Positions 36,414-46,370 of a stretch of DNA of 64,000 bases are shown here, in pieces. Below the pieces are notes generated by a model, which was given only the letters and a program-made list of their open reading frames with translations, did no database searches and was not told the origin of the DNA. A program made the translations under genes and the position numbers. Positions within the stretch are counted from its first letter, which is position 1, and every line of letters starts with the position of its first letter. Source of the stretch: Williamsia sp. DF01-3 (lineage in GTDB: Bacteria; Actinomycetota; Actinomycetes; Mycobacteriales; Mycobacteriaceae); assembly GCF_023051145.1 (NCBI RefSeq), contig NZ_JALKFS010000001.1, positions 112,293-176,292 of the forward strand. Reading direction: 5' to 3'.

Positions 36414-37054
36414 CCACCACCCACACACCCACCCGCCGATCGGCTACTGCCCGGCTGACGGTCGCGGCGGTCGCGTTCGCTATCACCGCCAGCCTGATGG
36501 CGGGTTGTTCCAGCGAAGACGGCGAACCCACCGCGACGACGACCACGCGCACGCCAGCGCAAGCCCAGCAGTGGGATCCGAACGACCCACCGCGCACCAT
36601 CGAGCCCACCGCCGCCACACCCAGCTCCGCCCTGCCCGACGCGGCCGCCGAGCTCGACCGGTCCAATCCCGATGCAGTCTCCAAAACCGCGGTGCAGATC
36701 TGGTTTTCCTGGGACACCGCCACCGACCGCGGCCCCAACGACGCGACCGCTCGCGCGGCCTCGTTGCTGACCAAGAAGTTCGCCGACAGTTTGTTCGCCA
36801 CCGGCTCGAACAGTCCTGGCGGGCAATGGCTCACCTGGGCCGAGCAGGACGCGGTGGTCACGCCCACGATCCGGCTGATGCCCGACCAGGGCGCACCGCA
36901 AACGCCCGATCGCAAGTACTACGTCTACGAGGTCACCCAGATCGCGCGCACCCCCGACGGCGAGCAAGTCGGCGCACCGGTGACCACCTCGGCCTGGGTG
37001 ATCTGCGTGCGCAACGGACCGATCTGGGAGGTGAGTCAACTCGCCCAACGATGA
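36410..37054 (+). CDS. T4SS-associated lipoprotein
   Basis: 214 residues with a lipobox (SLMAGC, Cys near 33), a Thr-rich linker, then a compact domain beginning NPDAVSKTAVQIWFSWDTATDRGPND and ending VCVRNGPIWEVSQL (NTF2-like in feel). Proteins of this pattern accompany actinobacterial T4SS genes and may play the VirB8/TraM-like role outside the membrane; this is an inference from shape and context. Its start overlaps the murein-hydrolase stop by four bases. Confidence 0.65.
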   Translation: MTTTHTPTRRSATARLTVAAVAFAITASLMAGCSSEDGEPTATTTTRTPAQAQQWDPNDPPRTIEPTAATPSSALPDAAAELDRSNPDAVSKTAVQIWFSWDTATDRGPNDATARAASLLTKKFADSLFATGSNSPGGQWLTWAEQDAVVTPTIRLMPDQGAPQTPDRKYYVYEVTQIARTPDGEQVGAPVTTSAWVICVRNGPIWEVSQLAQR

Positions 37055-37103
37055 CCACCACCGACCTGTCCCTGCCCCGGACGCAACCTCGAAGGAGGAC
37101 CGT

Positions 37104-38624
37104 ATGAGCTTTTCAAGCAACGCCTACCCGCAATCGAGCGTCGGCAGCCCGTACGACGCCGAAACACCAGTGAACCTGCGCGCACAAACACTGCGCCGCC
37201 GCCCACCCGAACCAGAACCCGACGACGACACCACCGACGACGCCACTGACACGGCGTCTGTGACGACTGAGGCCGTCGCGGACGATCCGGGCGCCGACCC
37301 GACCGAAGCGGCGAAAATCGAAGTGGTGCGGCCCGCGCCGGTCGGACCAGGCGACGCCCCCACCGTCTTGCTCGGTCCACCGGTCCGCGCGACCGCACCG
37401 GCTGTCGTCGACGAGGACTACCGACAGCAGGTGCTGCGCGCCGAGCTGCTCGCCGCGAACCCGGGTATCGAGACCGACCCGGCCGAGTGGGGCCGGCGAG
37501 GGCGGATCAATGCGACCCTCGGAATGAAGCTGCGCCCCGAACCCGCCGAAATCGACTACCGCTACGACGTCGAGTTGATTTCCCGGGCTGTGTTGCCGCC
37601 GTGGTTCGTGGTGATGATCGCCAACCCCAAAGGCGGGCAGGGGAAAACACCGACAACCTTGATGGTGTCCTACATCTTCGGACTGTTCCGTGGCGCCGGC
37701 GTGGTGGCATGGGACAACACCGAATCCAAAGGCACCCTGGCTGACCGGGCCGAAGCCACCACACCCGGCGAGCAGCTGCACGTGTGGGATCTCCTCGAGC
37801 ACGCCAGTGAGCTCGCCGGGCCGAACGCGCAGGCCGGGGCGCTGGGGGCGTACCTGCGCCGCCAGCCGATCACCATGGTCGACGTCCTGGCCTCGGACAG
37901 TTCGTCCAAGCGTGACAAAGCCATCGGCACCGCCGAATGCGATGCGGTGGCCGCCGTGCTGCGTCGGCACCGCCACGGCGTGTTCGTCGACACCGCCGGC
38001 GAAGACCTCTCGGAAAACTGGCAGTGGACCGCCCACAATGCCCACCAGCTCGTGATCCCGATGACCTACCGCCGCGACGCCGCACGGGCGGTCCTGGAAA
38101 TGCTCGACGGCCTACGCAGTCGGCACGGTCGACCGGACCTGGTCACCGGCGCGGTCGTGGCGCTCGCCGCCACCCCCGGCAGCGCTGACCCGGCCGACCG
38201 GGACGCCATCATCACCGACCTCAATGACATGGGGATCACTCGAATCATCGACGTTCCGTATGAGCCGCTGTTCGAAGGTTCAGGTACCCGGATCGCGGAA
38301 GCCCAGCTCTCCGCGCCCACCCACATCGCGTACACCCGGGTAGCAGCTGAAATCGCCGATCAACTGTCCCAGGTGCGGGCGACGGCACCTATCGAGTACA
38401 CCGCCGGGGCGGTACCGCACTCGATCACCCGCCCGGCCAGCTACACCGGCCCACTGCCCTCGGCCGCGCCGATGGGCCATGTGCAGCAGATGGCCGCCGC
38501 CCCGCAGTGGACCCCCGGCAGCCAGCCATACGGCCCGCTTGGGCCACCACCACCACCCGGCACTAGCCACCACAACCCCCACCAACCGATCACTTCGTAT
38601 CCACCACAAGGAGGTAACTCATGA
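37104..38624 (+). CDS. ParA/MinD-like ATPase of the conjugation operon
   Basis: 506 residues: an acidic, disordered N-terminus (1-110), a ParA/MinD-type P-loop domain (deviant Walker A IANPKGGQGKTPTT near 172-185; VVAWDNTESKGTL; VFVDTAGEDLSENW) and a Pro/His-rich C-terminal tail (430-506). The position inside the transfer operon, far from the plasmid parA, argues for a role in placing or energising the secretion machine, as suggested for MinD-like ATPases in other secretion loci. The ATG has GGAGG close upstream. The stop overlaps the next gene's start (ATGA). Confidence 0.7.
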   Translation: MSFSSNAYPQSSVGSPYDAETPVNLRAQTLRRRPPEPEPDDDTTDDATDTASVTTEAVADDPGADPTEAAKIEVVRPAPVGPGDAPTVLLGPPVRATAPAVVDEDYRQQVLRAELLAANPGIETDPAEWGRRGRINATLGMKLRPEPAEIDYRYDVELISRAVLPPWFVVMIANPKGGQGKTPTTLMVSYIFGLFRGAGVVAWDNTESKGTLADRAEATTPGEQLHVWDLLEHASELAGPNAQAGALGAYLRRQPITMVDVLASDSSSKRDKAIGTAECDAVAAVLRRHRHGVFVDTAGEDLSENWQWTAHNAHQLVIPMTYRRDAARAVLEMLDGLRSRHGRPDLVTGAVVALAATPGSADPADRDAIITDLNDMGITRIIDVPYEPLFEGSGTRIAEAQLSAPTHIAYTRVAAEIADQLSQVRATAPIEYTAGAVPHSITRPASYTGPLPSAAPMGHVQQMAAAPQWTPGSQPYGPLGPPPPPGTSHHNPHQPITSYPPQGGNS

Positions 38625-39052
38625 CCACCAGCAACAACACCACGAGCCGGTTGCGACGTAACAGTATTCGTGCCGCAACCATCGTCGGTGTCGCAGCCCT
38701 GGCCTGGCTGACCAGCGCTGGTATCGCCGGCGCTGAGGCCCCGGGCGACGCCGTCGTTCTGGCCGCGACGTGGAACCCACTCGACGGCATTACCCCCGAC
38801 TTCTCTCTGTGGGGTACCGGTGTCGGGGACACCTGGCGGCGGCTCATGGCAGCGTTCTGGGCCGCGTGCCTGGCCGTCTGCACCATCTGGGTCATCGCCG
38901 CCTCGGTGAAGATGGCCATGGCCAACCGGCGCGGTATGGCCGGACAACAGGTCGAGGCCAAAGCCTCCTTCATGGACGCCGTGATTGGGTTCGGCGCGTG
39001 CGCCGGGTCCTCCATCGTCATCGGCGGCGTCCTGTTCGCCGTCTCCGGCTAA
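38621..39052 (+). CDS. VirB2/TrbC-like small membrane protein (pilin-like)
   Basis: 143 residues: a signal-peptide-like N-terminus (RAATIVGVAALAWLTSAGIAGAEA), then two membrane helices (MAAFWAACLAVCTIWVIAASV, about 80-100, and AVIGFGACAGSSIVIGGVLFAV, about 120-141) separated by a basic loop. This is the architecture of VirB2/TrbC pilins and of the actinobacterial proteins next to TrbL. Function is inferred from topology and context. GGAGG precedes the ATG. Confidence 0.6.
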   Translation: MTTSNNTTSRLRRNSIRAATIVGVAALAWLTSAGIAGAEAPGDAVVLAATWNPLDGITPDFSLWGTGVGDTWRRLMAAFWAACLAVCTIWVIAASVKMAMANRRGMAGQQVEAKASFMDAVIGFGACAGSSIVIGGVLFAVSG

Positions 39053-39092
39053 ACCCAAAGCGCCAATCCCGCTCACAGAAAAGGACATTGAC

Positions 39093-39269
39093 ATGACATC
39101 TTCTCCCAGCCCCCGCGCTCGCCGGCCCATCAACCCCGGCGCTGCCCCCATCCCCCCACGAGCCGGCCGCGACCGCCACAAGCTCCGCCGAACCCGATTC
39201 ATCGTGTTCTTTGTCGCGCCAGCCCTGGTGATCACGCTGCTAATCATCCTGCTCACCGTCATCCTCTAG
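39093..39269 (+). CDS. 58-aa single-TM protein
   Basis: A very basic, Pro/Arg-rich cytoplasmic start (1-35) and one C-terminal transmembrane helix (FIVFFVAPALVITLLIILLTVIL). AAAGGA lies upstream of the ATG. VirB3-like proteins are small and membrane-embedded, so this may fill that slot in the T4SS, but the sequence alone does not prove it. Confidence 0.6.
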   Translation: MTSSPSPRARRPINPGAAPIPPRAGRDRHKLRRTRFIVFFVAPALVITLLIILLTVIL

Positions 39270-39304
39270 CACCGCCCAACGTCCTAACAAACAAGGAGCA
39301 CAGC

Positions 39305-39361
39305 ATGATTGGCAAGAACCTACCGAGCGACTCGCGCAGCCCAATCGGGGGTGTGCGGTGA
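39305..39361 (+). CDS. 18-aa coupled leader peptide
   Basis: A strong ribosome-binding site (AAGGAGC) precedes ATG 39305. The 18-codon frame (MIGKNLPSDSRSPIGGVR) ends in TGA whose last base is the A of the next gene's ATG. It may feed ribosomes into the downstream start. Alternatively a missing G in the GGGGG run at 39347-39351 would fuse it in frame to that gene. Confidence 0.4.
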   Translation: MIGKNLPSDSRSPIGGVR

Positions 39362-40083
39362 TGGCCCGCGACTACAGCCGAGTCGGCACGCCTTCGGCCG
39401 CAGGGGGCGGTGCCCCCACACGGTCCCGTACGCCGTGGTGGATCGGCGGCGGGGCATTGCTGGTCATCGTGGTCCTGATCCTTGTTCTCGCTGCGGCGTG
39501 CGGCGGTGATGACGGCGGTGATTCCGGTAAAGCCGAGAAGAACTCGACGCAGGGGATCGGCTCAGCGCATGGCCCGCAATCGATTACCGACGGCATCCCG
39601 TCCGGGTACACCCGGGACAAGGTCGGCGTCACCACCGCCGGCGTGAACTTCGTGCAAGCGATGACTCAAGCCAATCAGGGGCGCATCTCCGGGGAGAAGC
39701 TGCGTGAGCAGTCGGTCGGCACGAGCGCGACCCCGGCCCTCCTCGAGGTGATGGATCAGATCAGCGGGCGGGGTGAGAGTGAAAACGTCTACGCAACGAT
39801 CCCGGTTCTGACGACGGTGCCTGAGTTTTCGCCCGACAAGGCCGTGGTGAGTGTGTGGCAGGTCGATACCGGCCAGTCGAAGGTCGGTGACGCGGGCAAG
39901 GTTGGCGTGCAGACGATCTGGTCGACCTCGACGGTCACGATGTCGTGGAGCGGTTCCGATTGGAAAGCGGTCGACTGGAAGTTTGCTCCAGGGCCCAACC
40001 CGGCTGACACGACGTTCCCGGCCGCCGATTCACCGCTCGCGCAGAAGGCGACCAACGGCTACTACAGCTTCTACGTCGACTAA
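39361..40083 (+). CDS. T4SS membrane-anchored extracytoplasmic protein
   Basis: 240 residues: a short cytoplasmic start, one transmembrane helix (WWIGGGALLVIVVLILVLAAA, about 23-43), then an outside domain (about 70-240) with SGYTRDKVGVTTAGVNFVQAM, VSVWQVDTGQ and YYSFYVD. The outside part resembles the lipoprotein at 36410-37054 in layout and may be a second NTF2-like/VirB8-like subunit (inference). A GTG at 39358 is an alternative start. Confidence 0.6.
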   Translation: MARDYSRVGTPSAAGGGAPTRSRTPWWIGGGALLVIVVLILVLAAACGGDDGGDSGKAEKNSTQGIGSAHGPQSITDGIPSGYTRDKVGVTTAGVNFVQAMTQANQGRISGEKLREQSVGTSATPALLEVMDQISGRGESENVYATIPVLTTVPEFSPDKAVVSVWQVDTGQSKVGDAGKVGVQTIWSTSTVTMSWSGSDWKAVDWKFAPGPNPADTTFPAADSPLAQKATNGYYSFYVD

Positions 40084-40107
40084 GTCGCCCGGTTACAGGA
40101 GAAACCC

Positions 40108-42418
40108 ATGAGGACCAGCATCTTTCATCGAATCCGCACACGCTCTCGCCGGGGGCCGCCCGTACTGGTGGTCACGCGGTGTGGGTGCGGGCGCTGCTGC
40201 TGGTGACCGCAGCACTGGTGCTGGTCACCGTGGGGGCCGGGCAGGCCGCCGCCGCACCCGACGCCGCGCCTGTCGCGCCGACAACGGGCGGCAAGCAGCT
40301 CCCCAAAGGAATGCCCACGGAGTTAAATCAGTTCGTCGCCGGCACCGACGAGTTCAAGAACGGCCCCTGGTTCAAAGGGGTCTGCGCGGACAAGGGCGGC
40401 GATTTCGCCGGCTACTTGGCTGCGATGTTCCCGAACGAGGAAGCGTTGCGGTACTGGGGTTTACCCGCTGATCAGAAGGTCAAACTGATCCAGGCCAAGG
40501 CGATGGGCCTGGTGGTGTCGAACGTCGAGCTGCCCAGCGGGGAGTCGCTGCCTGCTGAGGCGTTACGCGATGAAGCGAAAGCCAAAGAAGCGGCCGACGC
40601 CGGATGGGCACCCCCGAGTGACTGGTATCAGGAAACCTTTCCCAACGACCGTTCTGAGTTCTACCCCTCGGCCACACCGGTATGTGCCGCCGACCTCAAA
40701 CGCTGGACAAGTGAGGCGATCACGACGTGGGGGTTCAAGTGGGCCAAGCAACCCGACGCGGCATCGATGGACATCATGACCGCCGCCGAGGACGGCCCGC
40801 GGCGGACCAACGCCGAGGCCGGTGACCCGCAGCGCAACCGGATCGAAGATCCCTGCAACACCGGGGAAAAACGAGGGTGGGCGTACTGCGAACACGCGTT
40901 CTTCGTCAACTGCGACCAAGCCAGCATCGGCAATGATCGCTACAACTGCCTGGACTGGAACACAAACGTCGGCAAAATGTTCGACGAGACGGCGGCGTGG
41001 ATCGACCGGAATACCGAGTTGAGTGACCGGGTTGATGAGGCGATCAAGGAGACGGGGGCCTACAAGCTCGGTGCCGCAGCGGTCGATGCGTTCTCGATGC
41101 TCTGGACCGGAGCGGTAGCCATTGCCAAGTTCATCGACGACCCCAGCAGTGTGATCGACGACTGGGCCAACACCATGAAGGAAGGCTCGATCAGCCTGCT
41201 GCAGAACGTGTTACCGGGCCTGGCTGAGGTCGGAAACTTCGACTTCAAAGCCCAGTGGTTCCTTGCCTGGTACGCCAAAGCGGTCGGGTTGGGTATCGCG
41301 GTGCTCGCGGTGCTGTTCCTGGCGGCCACTGTCCGCGCTGCCCGCCGCGGCGGCGGCCAGGAACTGATGGCCACGCTGAGTTATGCCCCGCTGGCGGTGG
41401 CGCTGATGATGTTCGCCCCCGGCGCGGCCTACATGATCGAAGCGTTCTGCGCAGCACTGGCCGACGCGATCGTCGGCGGCATGGGAACCTCGGTCGACGA
41501 GCTGGTCAATAACATCTCGGCCACGTTGGGAGCGGTGAACAAAGACACCCTGGTCGGCGGAACCTTGATGGGCCTGATCGGTTTCGGGCTTCTCGCGATC
41601 GGGGGATTCGCCCTGTACGTGGGTCTGTTGATGCATCAGGTGGGAATCCCGTTGGCCTCGTGCGCGATGGCCATCGGGTTCGCGTTCTTCGTCTACCCAC
41701 CCATGCGTAAAAAGGCGCTGAGGATCCCAATGACTCTGTTGTCGCTGATGCTCAGTGTGCCGCTGCTGTTTTTCATGCTCGCCCTGATCAGCGACCTGCT
41801 CAACGACGCCGCGAAAAACGCCACGGCCGGCACCGGGGAACTGCAATCGCTCGGCATGCTGACCTTGATGGCGCTGGCGTTCATCGTGATCGGGATCGCA
41901 CCGTTCTCGATGATGAAATGGGCCCCGATTCTGCCCGACACCGAAGACGCCGATCGGATGGGCGATTCCGGTGGGGGATCAGGCCAAATCATCGGTGCCG
42001 GCATGGGCGGAGCGATCGGAGCGTCCCGCACCGCCGGCGGCCACAGCGGCAGCGGCGGGCCGGTCGGTGGCCAGGGCGCACAGACGGCCAACAAAGCCAC
42101 CAACGCCGCCAACACGTCGGCGGCCGGCGCTCACGCCGGCAAGAGCGGTGGACACCACAGCGGCAAGAGCGGTGGAGGCGGCGAGATGGGGTCGGGGATC
42201 TCCAAGGGCTCCAAAGCGCTCGGCAAGCCGGGGCCCTCGCGGGCCCCGAGGGCGGAGCTGCAGGTCGGCTCCTGGCGGCGGCCGGATCAGGGTTGGGCAA
42301 AGGCGTGTCGATGACCGGCCACGCCGCGTCCGCCGGCACCCGCGCCGCCGCGATCAACGCCGCCAGCCGTACCCACGGTGTCGCCGCCGACTCCGCCCCC
42401 ACCCCCGACAACACCTGA
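40108..42418 (+). CDS. TrbL/VirB6-like polytopic conjugation protein, frameshifted
   Basis: ATG 40108 has AGGAG six bases upstream and reads MRTSIFHRIRTRSRRG. Restoring one G in the GGGGG at 40151-40155 joins it to the main frame (VWVRALLLVTAALVLVTVGAG). The body has a large outside domain with several cysteines (about 45-300), five to six membrane helices (about 370-600, including AVGLGIAVLAVLFLAATV and GTLMGLIGFGLLAIGGFALYVGLL), and a Gly/Ser/Ala-rich cytoplasmic tail. A second missing base near 42222-42236 would extend the tail to 42418 (ending ADSAPTPDNT). TrbL/VirB6 proteins form the inner-membrane channel of T4SS. Joined length is about 769 residues. Confidence 0.7.
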
Positions 42419-42437
42419 CCTGAGGAGGAGATGACCA

Positions 42438-42521
42438 ATGACCACACCAAGTGACCCCACTCCAAATATGAACCGCAGGTTAGAGCCGACCGGTAACGGC
42501 CACCGGGGCGCAGCCAAGTGA
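42438..42521 (+). CDS. 27-aa coupled leader peptide
   Basis: AGGAGGAG eight bases before ATG 42438 and a 27-residue frame whose TGA overlaps the GTG start of the next gene (GTGA). It may be a translational-coupling leader for the SCO6880-like gene. A lost base in CGGGGC would alternatively make it the N-terminus of that protein. Confidence 0.4.
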   Translation: MTTPSDPTPNMNRRLEPTGNGHRGAAK

Positions 42522-44158
42522 GCGCGCCGATGCATGAAGAGGTGCGGACCTCTGTCCTGGGCGGCGAGGTGGCCTCGCGGGGAGTGCCGGTGGCGCAACT
42601 GGTGATCGGTGGAGCCGGGGTACTGGCAGGAGTCGTGGCCATGGTCATGATCGGTGGGCTGTTCGGGCTGGGAGTGGCAGCGGCCGTGGTGATCGCGGCG
42701 CTCGGGTCCACGCTGAACCTGTTCAACGACGAATCCCTAGCCGGGATCGCCGCGCACCGCTGCTCGACGTGGTGGCGGCGGCGCGATGGCCGCCACATCT
42801 GGCTCACCCCCGGCGACCCAGCTCTGGGTATCGCGCCCGATCCCGACTACGGCGACCCCGCGGTTGATCCTGGGTGGACGTTTCCGCCGGCGTTGGGGGC
42901 GTGCGAGCCGATCGACCTGGCCGGGACCGGCCTGGATGATCTGTTCATTCTGTGGCACCACAACCCAGGGGAACGGTCGTACTTCCAGATCATCATGTCG
43001 GTGCAGGGTCAGGCCGAAGGACTGCGCTCGAATGAGCGGTGGGCCCAAAACCAAGCCGCCTACAGCGAATCGGTCCTCAACGCCGCAGCCCGCGACACCG
43101 TGTTCACCCGCAGTTTGCAGCTAGTGCTGCGAGTGGTCCCGGCCGACCTGGATCCGCACGAACAGTGGCTTGAGCGTGAAGTCGCAAAGTTGCCGCCCGA
43201 TCGGGCCGCGCAGCTGGAACCGGCGATCGTGTCTTACGGGCATCTCATCGACGACGCCCGCCCCCTGTCGGAAGAGCCGTATTCGTATCTGTCGATCGCG
43301 ATCCCGGAAAACGGGCGACTGATGGCCGAGGCCTCCCGGATTGCCCGCAGCAAGAACGCCACCGCCGAAGGCGGTGTGGCGCAGGTGATCCGCGACGAAG
43401 CCGCCAGGATCCAACGGGCATTGCAATCGGCCGGGTTCGGCCGGGTCGACGTCCTGGGCGAACAACGCGCATGTGCGGTGATGCGGGCGATGATCAACCC
43501 CTCTTTCGCCCTGGACCGCCACCAGGGCGCGGGCTGGCGGAACTGGATTCCCACCTTTTTCGGTGGCCACGACTCGGTGCTGGTACGTGCCTCCACCGAC
43601 CCCGACCGCCGCGACGAGTACTGGCACACCCGCGTCGGAGTGATACCGCCGAGCAAGATCCCGCCGGTACAGCTGGGGCCGGCATGGCTGACCCCGTTAC
43701 TCTCGCGCGTCGAGCCCGATCCCGGCGATCCCGGCGACGGCCTGCCGCCGTCACCGACCATGCGCACCATCGCCGTCCGCATGGACCTGGTGCCCGCACG
43801 TATCGCCCGCGCGGCCACCAAACGACATGCCACCAACGACGCCGCCAAAGCCATTGAGCTGCAACAAAAAGGACAGATCAGTGACGGCTCGGAAGAAGTG
43901 CTGTCCTCGTCCTCGGCGCGGCGACGCGAAGACCTCAAAGCAGGCACCGGCTACCACGGCGTCATCTGGTCTATGGCGGTCGCGGTCACCGGCCGCGACG
44001 CTGATGACCTCGACCGAGCGTGTGACCGGGTGACCGCCGCCGCCGGCGATTCTGCAATCCCGGAAATCCGCTGGTGCACCGACGATCACGACATCGCCCT
44101 GTTCTGGACCCTGCCCCTCGGGCGCGGTCTGGCCCGTACCAAGTTCACCCGCAACTAG
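42518..44158 (+). CDS. SCO6880-family T4SS protein
   Basis: 546 residues: two membrane helices near the N-terminus (about 25-65, QLVIGGAGVLAGVVAMVMI and LFGLGVAAAVVIAAL), then a large cytoplasmic domain. The family, named after a Streptomyces protein, sits directly before the VirB4-like ATPase in actinobacterial conjugation loci, as here, and is thought to anchor or replace the N-terminal part of VirB4. No P-loop is visible. GTG start overlapping the leader peptide. Confidence 0.75.
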   Translation: MSAPMHEEVRTSVLGGEVASRGVPVAQLVIGGAGVLAGVVAMVMIGGLFGLGVAAAVVIAALGSTLNLFNDESLAGIAAHRCSTWWRRRDGRHIWLTPGDPALGIAPDPDYGDPAVDPGWTFPPALGACEPIDLAGTGLDDLFILWHHNPGERSYFQIIMSVQGQAEGLRSNERWAQNQAAYSESVLNAAARDTVFTRSLQLVLRVVPADLDPHEQWLEREVAKLPPDRAAQLEPAIVSYGHLIDDARPLSEEPYSYLSIAIPENGRLMAEASRIARSKNATAEGGVAQVIRDEAARIQRALQSAGFGRVDVLGEQRACAVMRAMINPSFALDRHQGAGWRNWIPTFFGGHDSVLVRASTDPDRRDEYWHTRVGVIPPSKIPPVQLGPAWLTPLLSRVEPDPGDPGDGLPPSPTMRTIAVRMDLVPARIARAATKRHATNDAAKAIELQQKGQISDGSEEVLSSSSARRREDLKAGTGYHGVIWSMAVAVTGRDADDLDRACDRVTAAAGDSAIPEIRWCTDDHDIALFWTLPLGRGLARTKFTRN

Positions 44159-44175
44159 CCCCCAAGGTCGCACTG

Positions 44176-45855
44176 ATGAGCACACGAACCGGCACCCACG
44201 CCCACCCCGACGAGCCCTACTATTCCGACGAGGACGGCGCACGCTCCCGTAGCCAAGCTATTCGCGGCTGGGCGCGCTGGGTGATGGGCAAGGCCGACGA
44301 GCCGGTGTACCTCGATGACGACGGTATGGAGCACTACGACGCCGACCTGGCCGATGTGCAGCTGCTCAGAGAACAAGCCCGCCACGGTAGTGCGGGCGGC
44401 GACCTCGACGAGTGGGGTGCCTACGCACCGATGATGGAGCGGCGCGAGCCGCCGAAGCGTCAGCGCTGGCTCGATCGGGCGGGCTGGTACGAACGCCGCC
44501 CCGCCGGCGGCTGGACCACCACCCGCCAGGCCGAAGCACTCAACCTATTCACCACCCGCCGCACCATCGCCCATTCCGGCCTAATCACCGGCCAGAATCT
44601 GATGGGCCAGTCGATCGTGCGCCTGGACCCGTTCGAGTTGTACAAAGAAGGCGTCATCGACGGGGTCAACACCACCAACATCGGCGACGTCGGGACCGGC
44701 AAGTCCTCGGATATGAAAACCAGTGTGTTCCGGCAACTTATCCTCAACCGGCAAGTGGTCGTGTTCGACAAAAAACGCCAGGGCGGCCGGGGTGAGTACG
44801 GGGCGATCGCCGACGCCTTGCAGGTGCCCTCGATCGAGTTCCTTCCCGACGGGGCCGGGGTGAGCCTGAACCTGCTCGACCCGGCCATCTCCACCGACGG
44901 CCGCCACAAAGGCGGCCTGGCCGGCGTCGTCCCGGCCGGCCAGCAAGCCCTGCTGCTCGCGGTCCTCAAAGACACGATGGAACAACCCATCACCCCAAAA
45001 ATGCGGGCCGCGGTACGCCGCGCCCTGGCGATCGTGAACGAACGCGCCAAAGCCGCCGGCCGCGAACCACTGCTCGTCGAGGTCGCCGGCCAACTCCTCG
45101 ACCCCGACCCCGGCATGTCCGTCGCAGCGTATGAGGCAGTGAGCAACGGTGCCGAACTGCCACCCTCAATACTGGAGAACCTCGGCGACGGCGGCTACTT
45201 CGGGAAACGGTGGGCCTCCCGCTCGCTGGAATGGGGCGTGGACGCCGGGTTGACCCTGCTCGAGCTCATCGACGGCGAGCTCCGCGGCCTGGTCGACCGC
45301 CCGACCAGCCAAGCAGTCCACGACGCCCTGGAGCACCCGTTCGTGCACTTCGACATTTCCGGTCTGCCTGAGCAGGGCAAAGCCGTGCAGGTCGTGATGA
45401 CGACCGCGCAAACGTGGCTGTCGAACCGGCTCGCTGCCCGGTCACAGAACCGCACCCAAACCGTCGAGGTGTTCGAGGAAGGCTGGTCCCTGGGCGACGG
45501 GTCCACCGGCGACACCGCCCGCGCCAACATGAAACTCTCTCGCGGCCTGGGCCTATCGACGTCCAGTGCCTTTCACCACCTGTCCGATCACCCCGCCGAT
45601 TCCCCGTCGCGGGCCCTGATGCAGGAAGCCGACATCGTCAAGCTCTACAAACAGGGCCGCGCCGACGATGCCGAAGCAGTGTGCGACATGTACCACCTGC
45701 CGCCGGAAACCCGCGACGTCCTCATGCAACTCGGCCGTGGCCAGTGCCTAGTCGTGATGAAAAACCGCGACCCGATCCTGATGCAGCACATGCGCTCGTC
45801 CGACGAAATCGCCCTCACCAATACGAACGACGTTCTTGAAGGCGCCACACCCTAA
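44176..45855 (+). CDS. VirB4/TraC-like conjugation ATPase
   Basis: 559 residues from ATG 44176; upstream in-frame sequence lacks protein character. The N-terminal 120 residues are acidic and unlike an ATPase. The P-loop NTPase follows with Walker A TNIGDVGTGKSS (about 167-178), then Walker-B-like VEVFEEGWSLGDG (about 435) and a late arginine/QRG region RDVLMQLGRGQCLVVMKNRDP. Membership of the VirB4/HerA group is likely; VirB4 energises substrate transfer and pilus dynamics. It lies 17 bases after the SCO6880-like gene and probably works with it, the two together covering a full VirB4. Confidence 0.8.
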   Translation: MSTRTGTHAHPDEPYYSDEDGARSRSQAIRGWARWVMGKADEPVYLDDDGMEHYDADLADVQLLREQARHGSAGGDLDEWGAYAPMMERREPPKRQRWLDRAGWYERRPAGGWTTTRQAEALNLFTTRRTIAHSGLITGQNLMGQSIVRLDPFELYKEGVIDGVNTTNIGDVGTGKSSDMKTSVFRQLILNRQVVVFDKKRQGGRGEYGAIADALQVPSIEFLPDGAGVSLNLLDPAISTDGRHKGGLAGVVPAGQQALLLAVLKDTMEQPITPKMRAAVRRALAIVNERAKAAGREPLLVEVAGQLLDPDPGMSVAAYEAVSNGAELPPSILENLGDGGYFGKRWASRSLEWGVDAGLTLLELIDGELRGLVDRPTSQAVHDALEHPFVHFDISGLPEQGKAVQVVMTTAQTWLSNRLAARSQNRTQTVEVFEEGWSLGDGSTGDTARANMKLSRGLGLSTSSAFHHLSDHPADSPSRALMQEADIVKLYKQGRADDAEAVCDMYHLPPETRDVLMQLGRGQCLVVMKNRDPILMQHMRSSDEIALTNTNDVLEGATP

Positions 45856-45890
45856 AGCTCTTGCACCGCAAACGAAAGGACGATCCGACA

Positions 45891-46370
45891 ATGACTACAC
45901 CAGCTGAGAGAACGATCCGATGCGATTCAGCGTTGCGGTCGGCCGGCATCTTCTTCGCAGCGGCTGTTAGTGCGGGAGCGGCCGTGGCCGAACTCCAACT
46001 GCTCACGGCACCGACCGTCCGCGATGTCGGCGGCAACTTCGGGCACCTGCTGCGAGCCGGGCACCACACGGTGAACGAGATGATGGCCGCGTTCACCCAG
46101 CCAGAGATCCTCATTGGCGTTGCGGTCCTCACCGCAGCGATCGTCCTGGCGGCCAACGCCCTGGCGCTGCCCGACGAACTGACACCCGAGGCCGATCGGT
46201 GGGCATCACACGTCGCGGCCGCCTCAGTGTCAGCAGCCGGGGTGTTCATGGCCGGGTATGTGTACCTGGCACTCACTGCACACCTGCGTGATGTTCCCGG
46301 CACAGCCGCGTTCGGGGCGCTGGTCAGCCTGGCCGTCGCCACTGGGATCACTGGGCGCTCGGCCCGATGA
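45891..46370 (+). CDS. Four-helix membrane protein of the transfer operon
   Basis: 159 residues from ATG 45891 (GAAAGGA upstream). Hydrophobic segments near 17-36 (ALRSAGIFFAAAVSAGAAVAEL), 74-93, 110-128 and 136-152. No signal motif or catalytic residues recognised. Position directly after the VirB4-like gene suggests a membrane component or regulator of the T4SS. It ends in ATGA overlap with the next gene. Confidence 0.6.
   Translation: MTTPAERTIRCDSALRSAGIFFAAAVSAGAAVAELQLLTAPTVRDVGGNFGHLLRAGHHTVNEMMAAFTQPEILIGVAVLTAAIVLAANALALPDELTPEADRWASHVAAASVSAAGVFMAGYVYLALTAHLRDVPGTAAFGALVSLAVATGITGRSAR

Noticed and set aside
40108..42418. Programmed frameshifting as the reason for split conjugation genes
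   Set aside because: The breaks lack a slippery heptamer plus downstream pseudoknot pattern that I can see, and they occur in many unrelated genes, so sequencing error is simpler.
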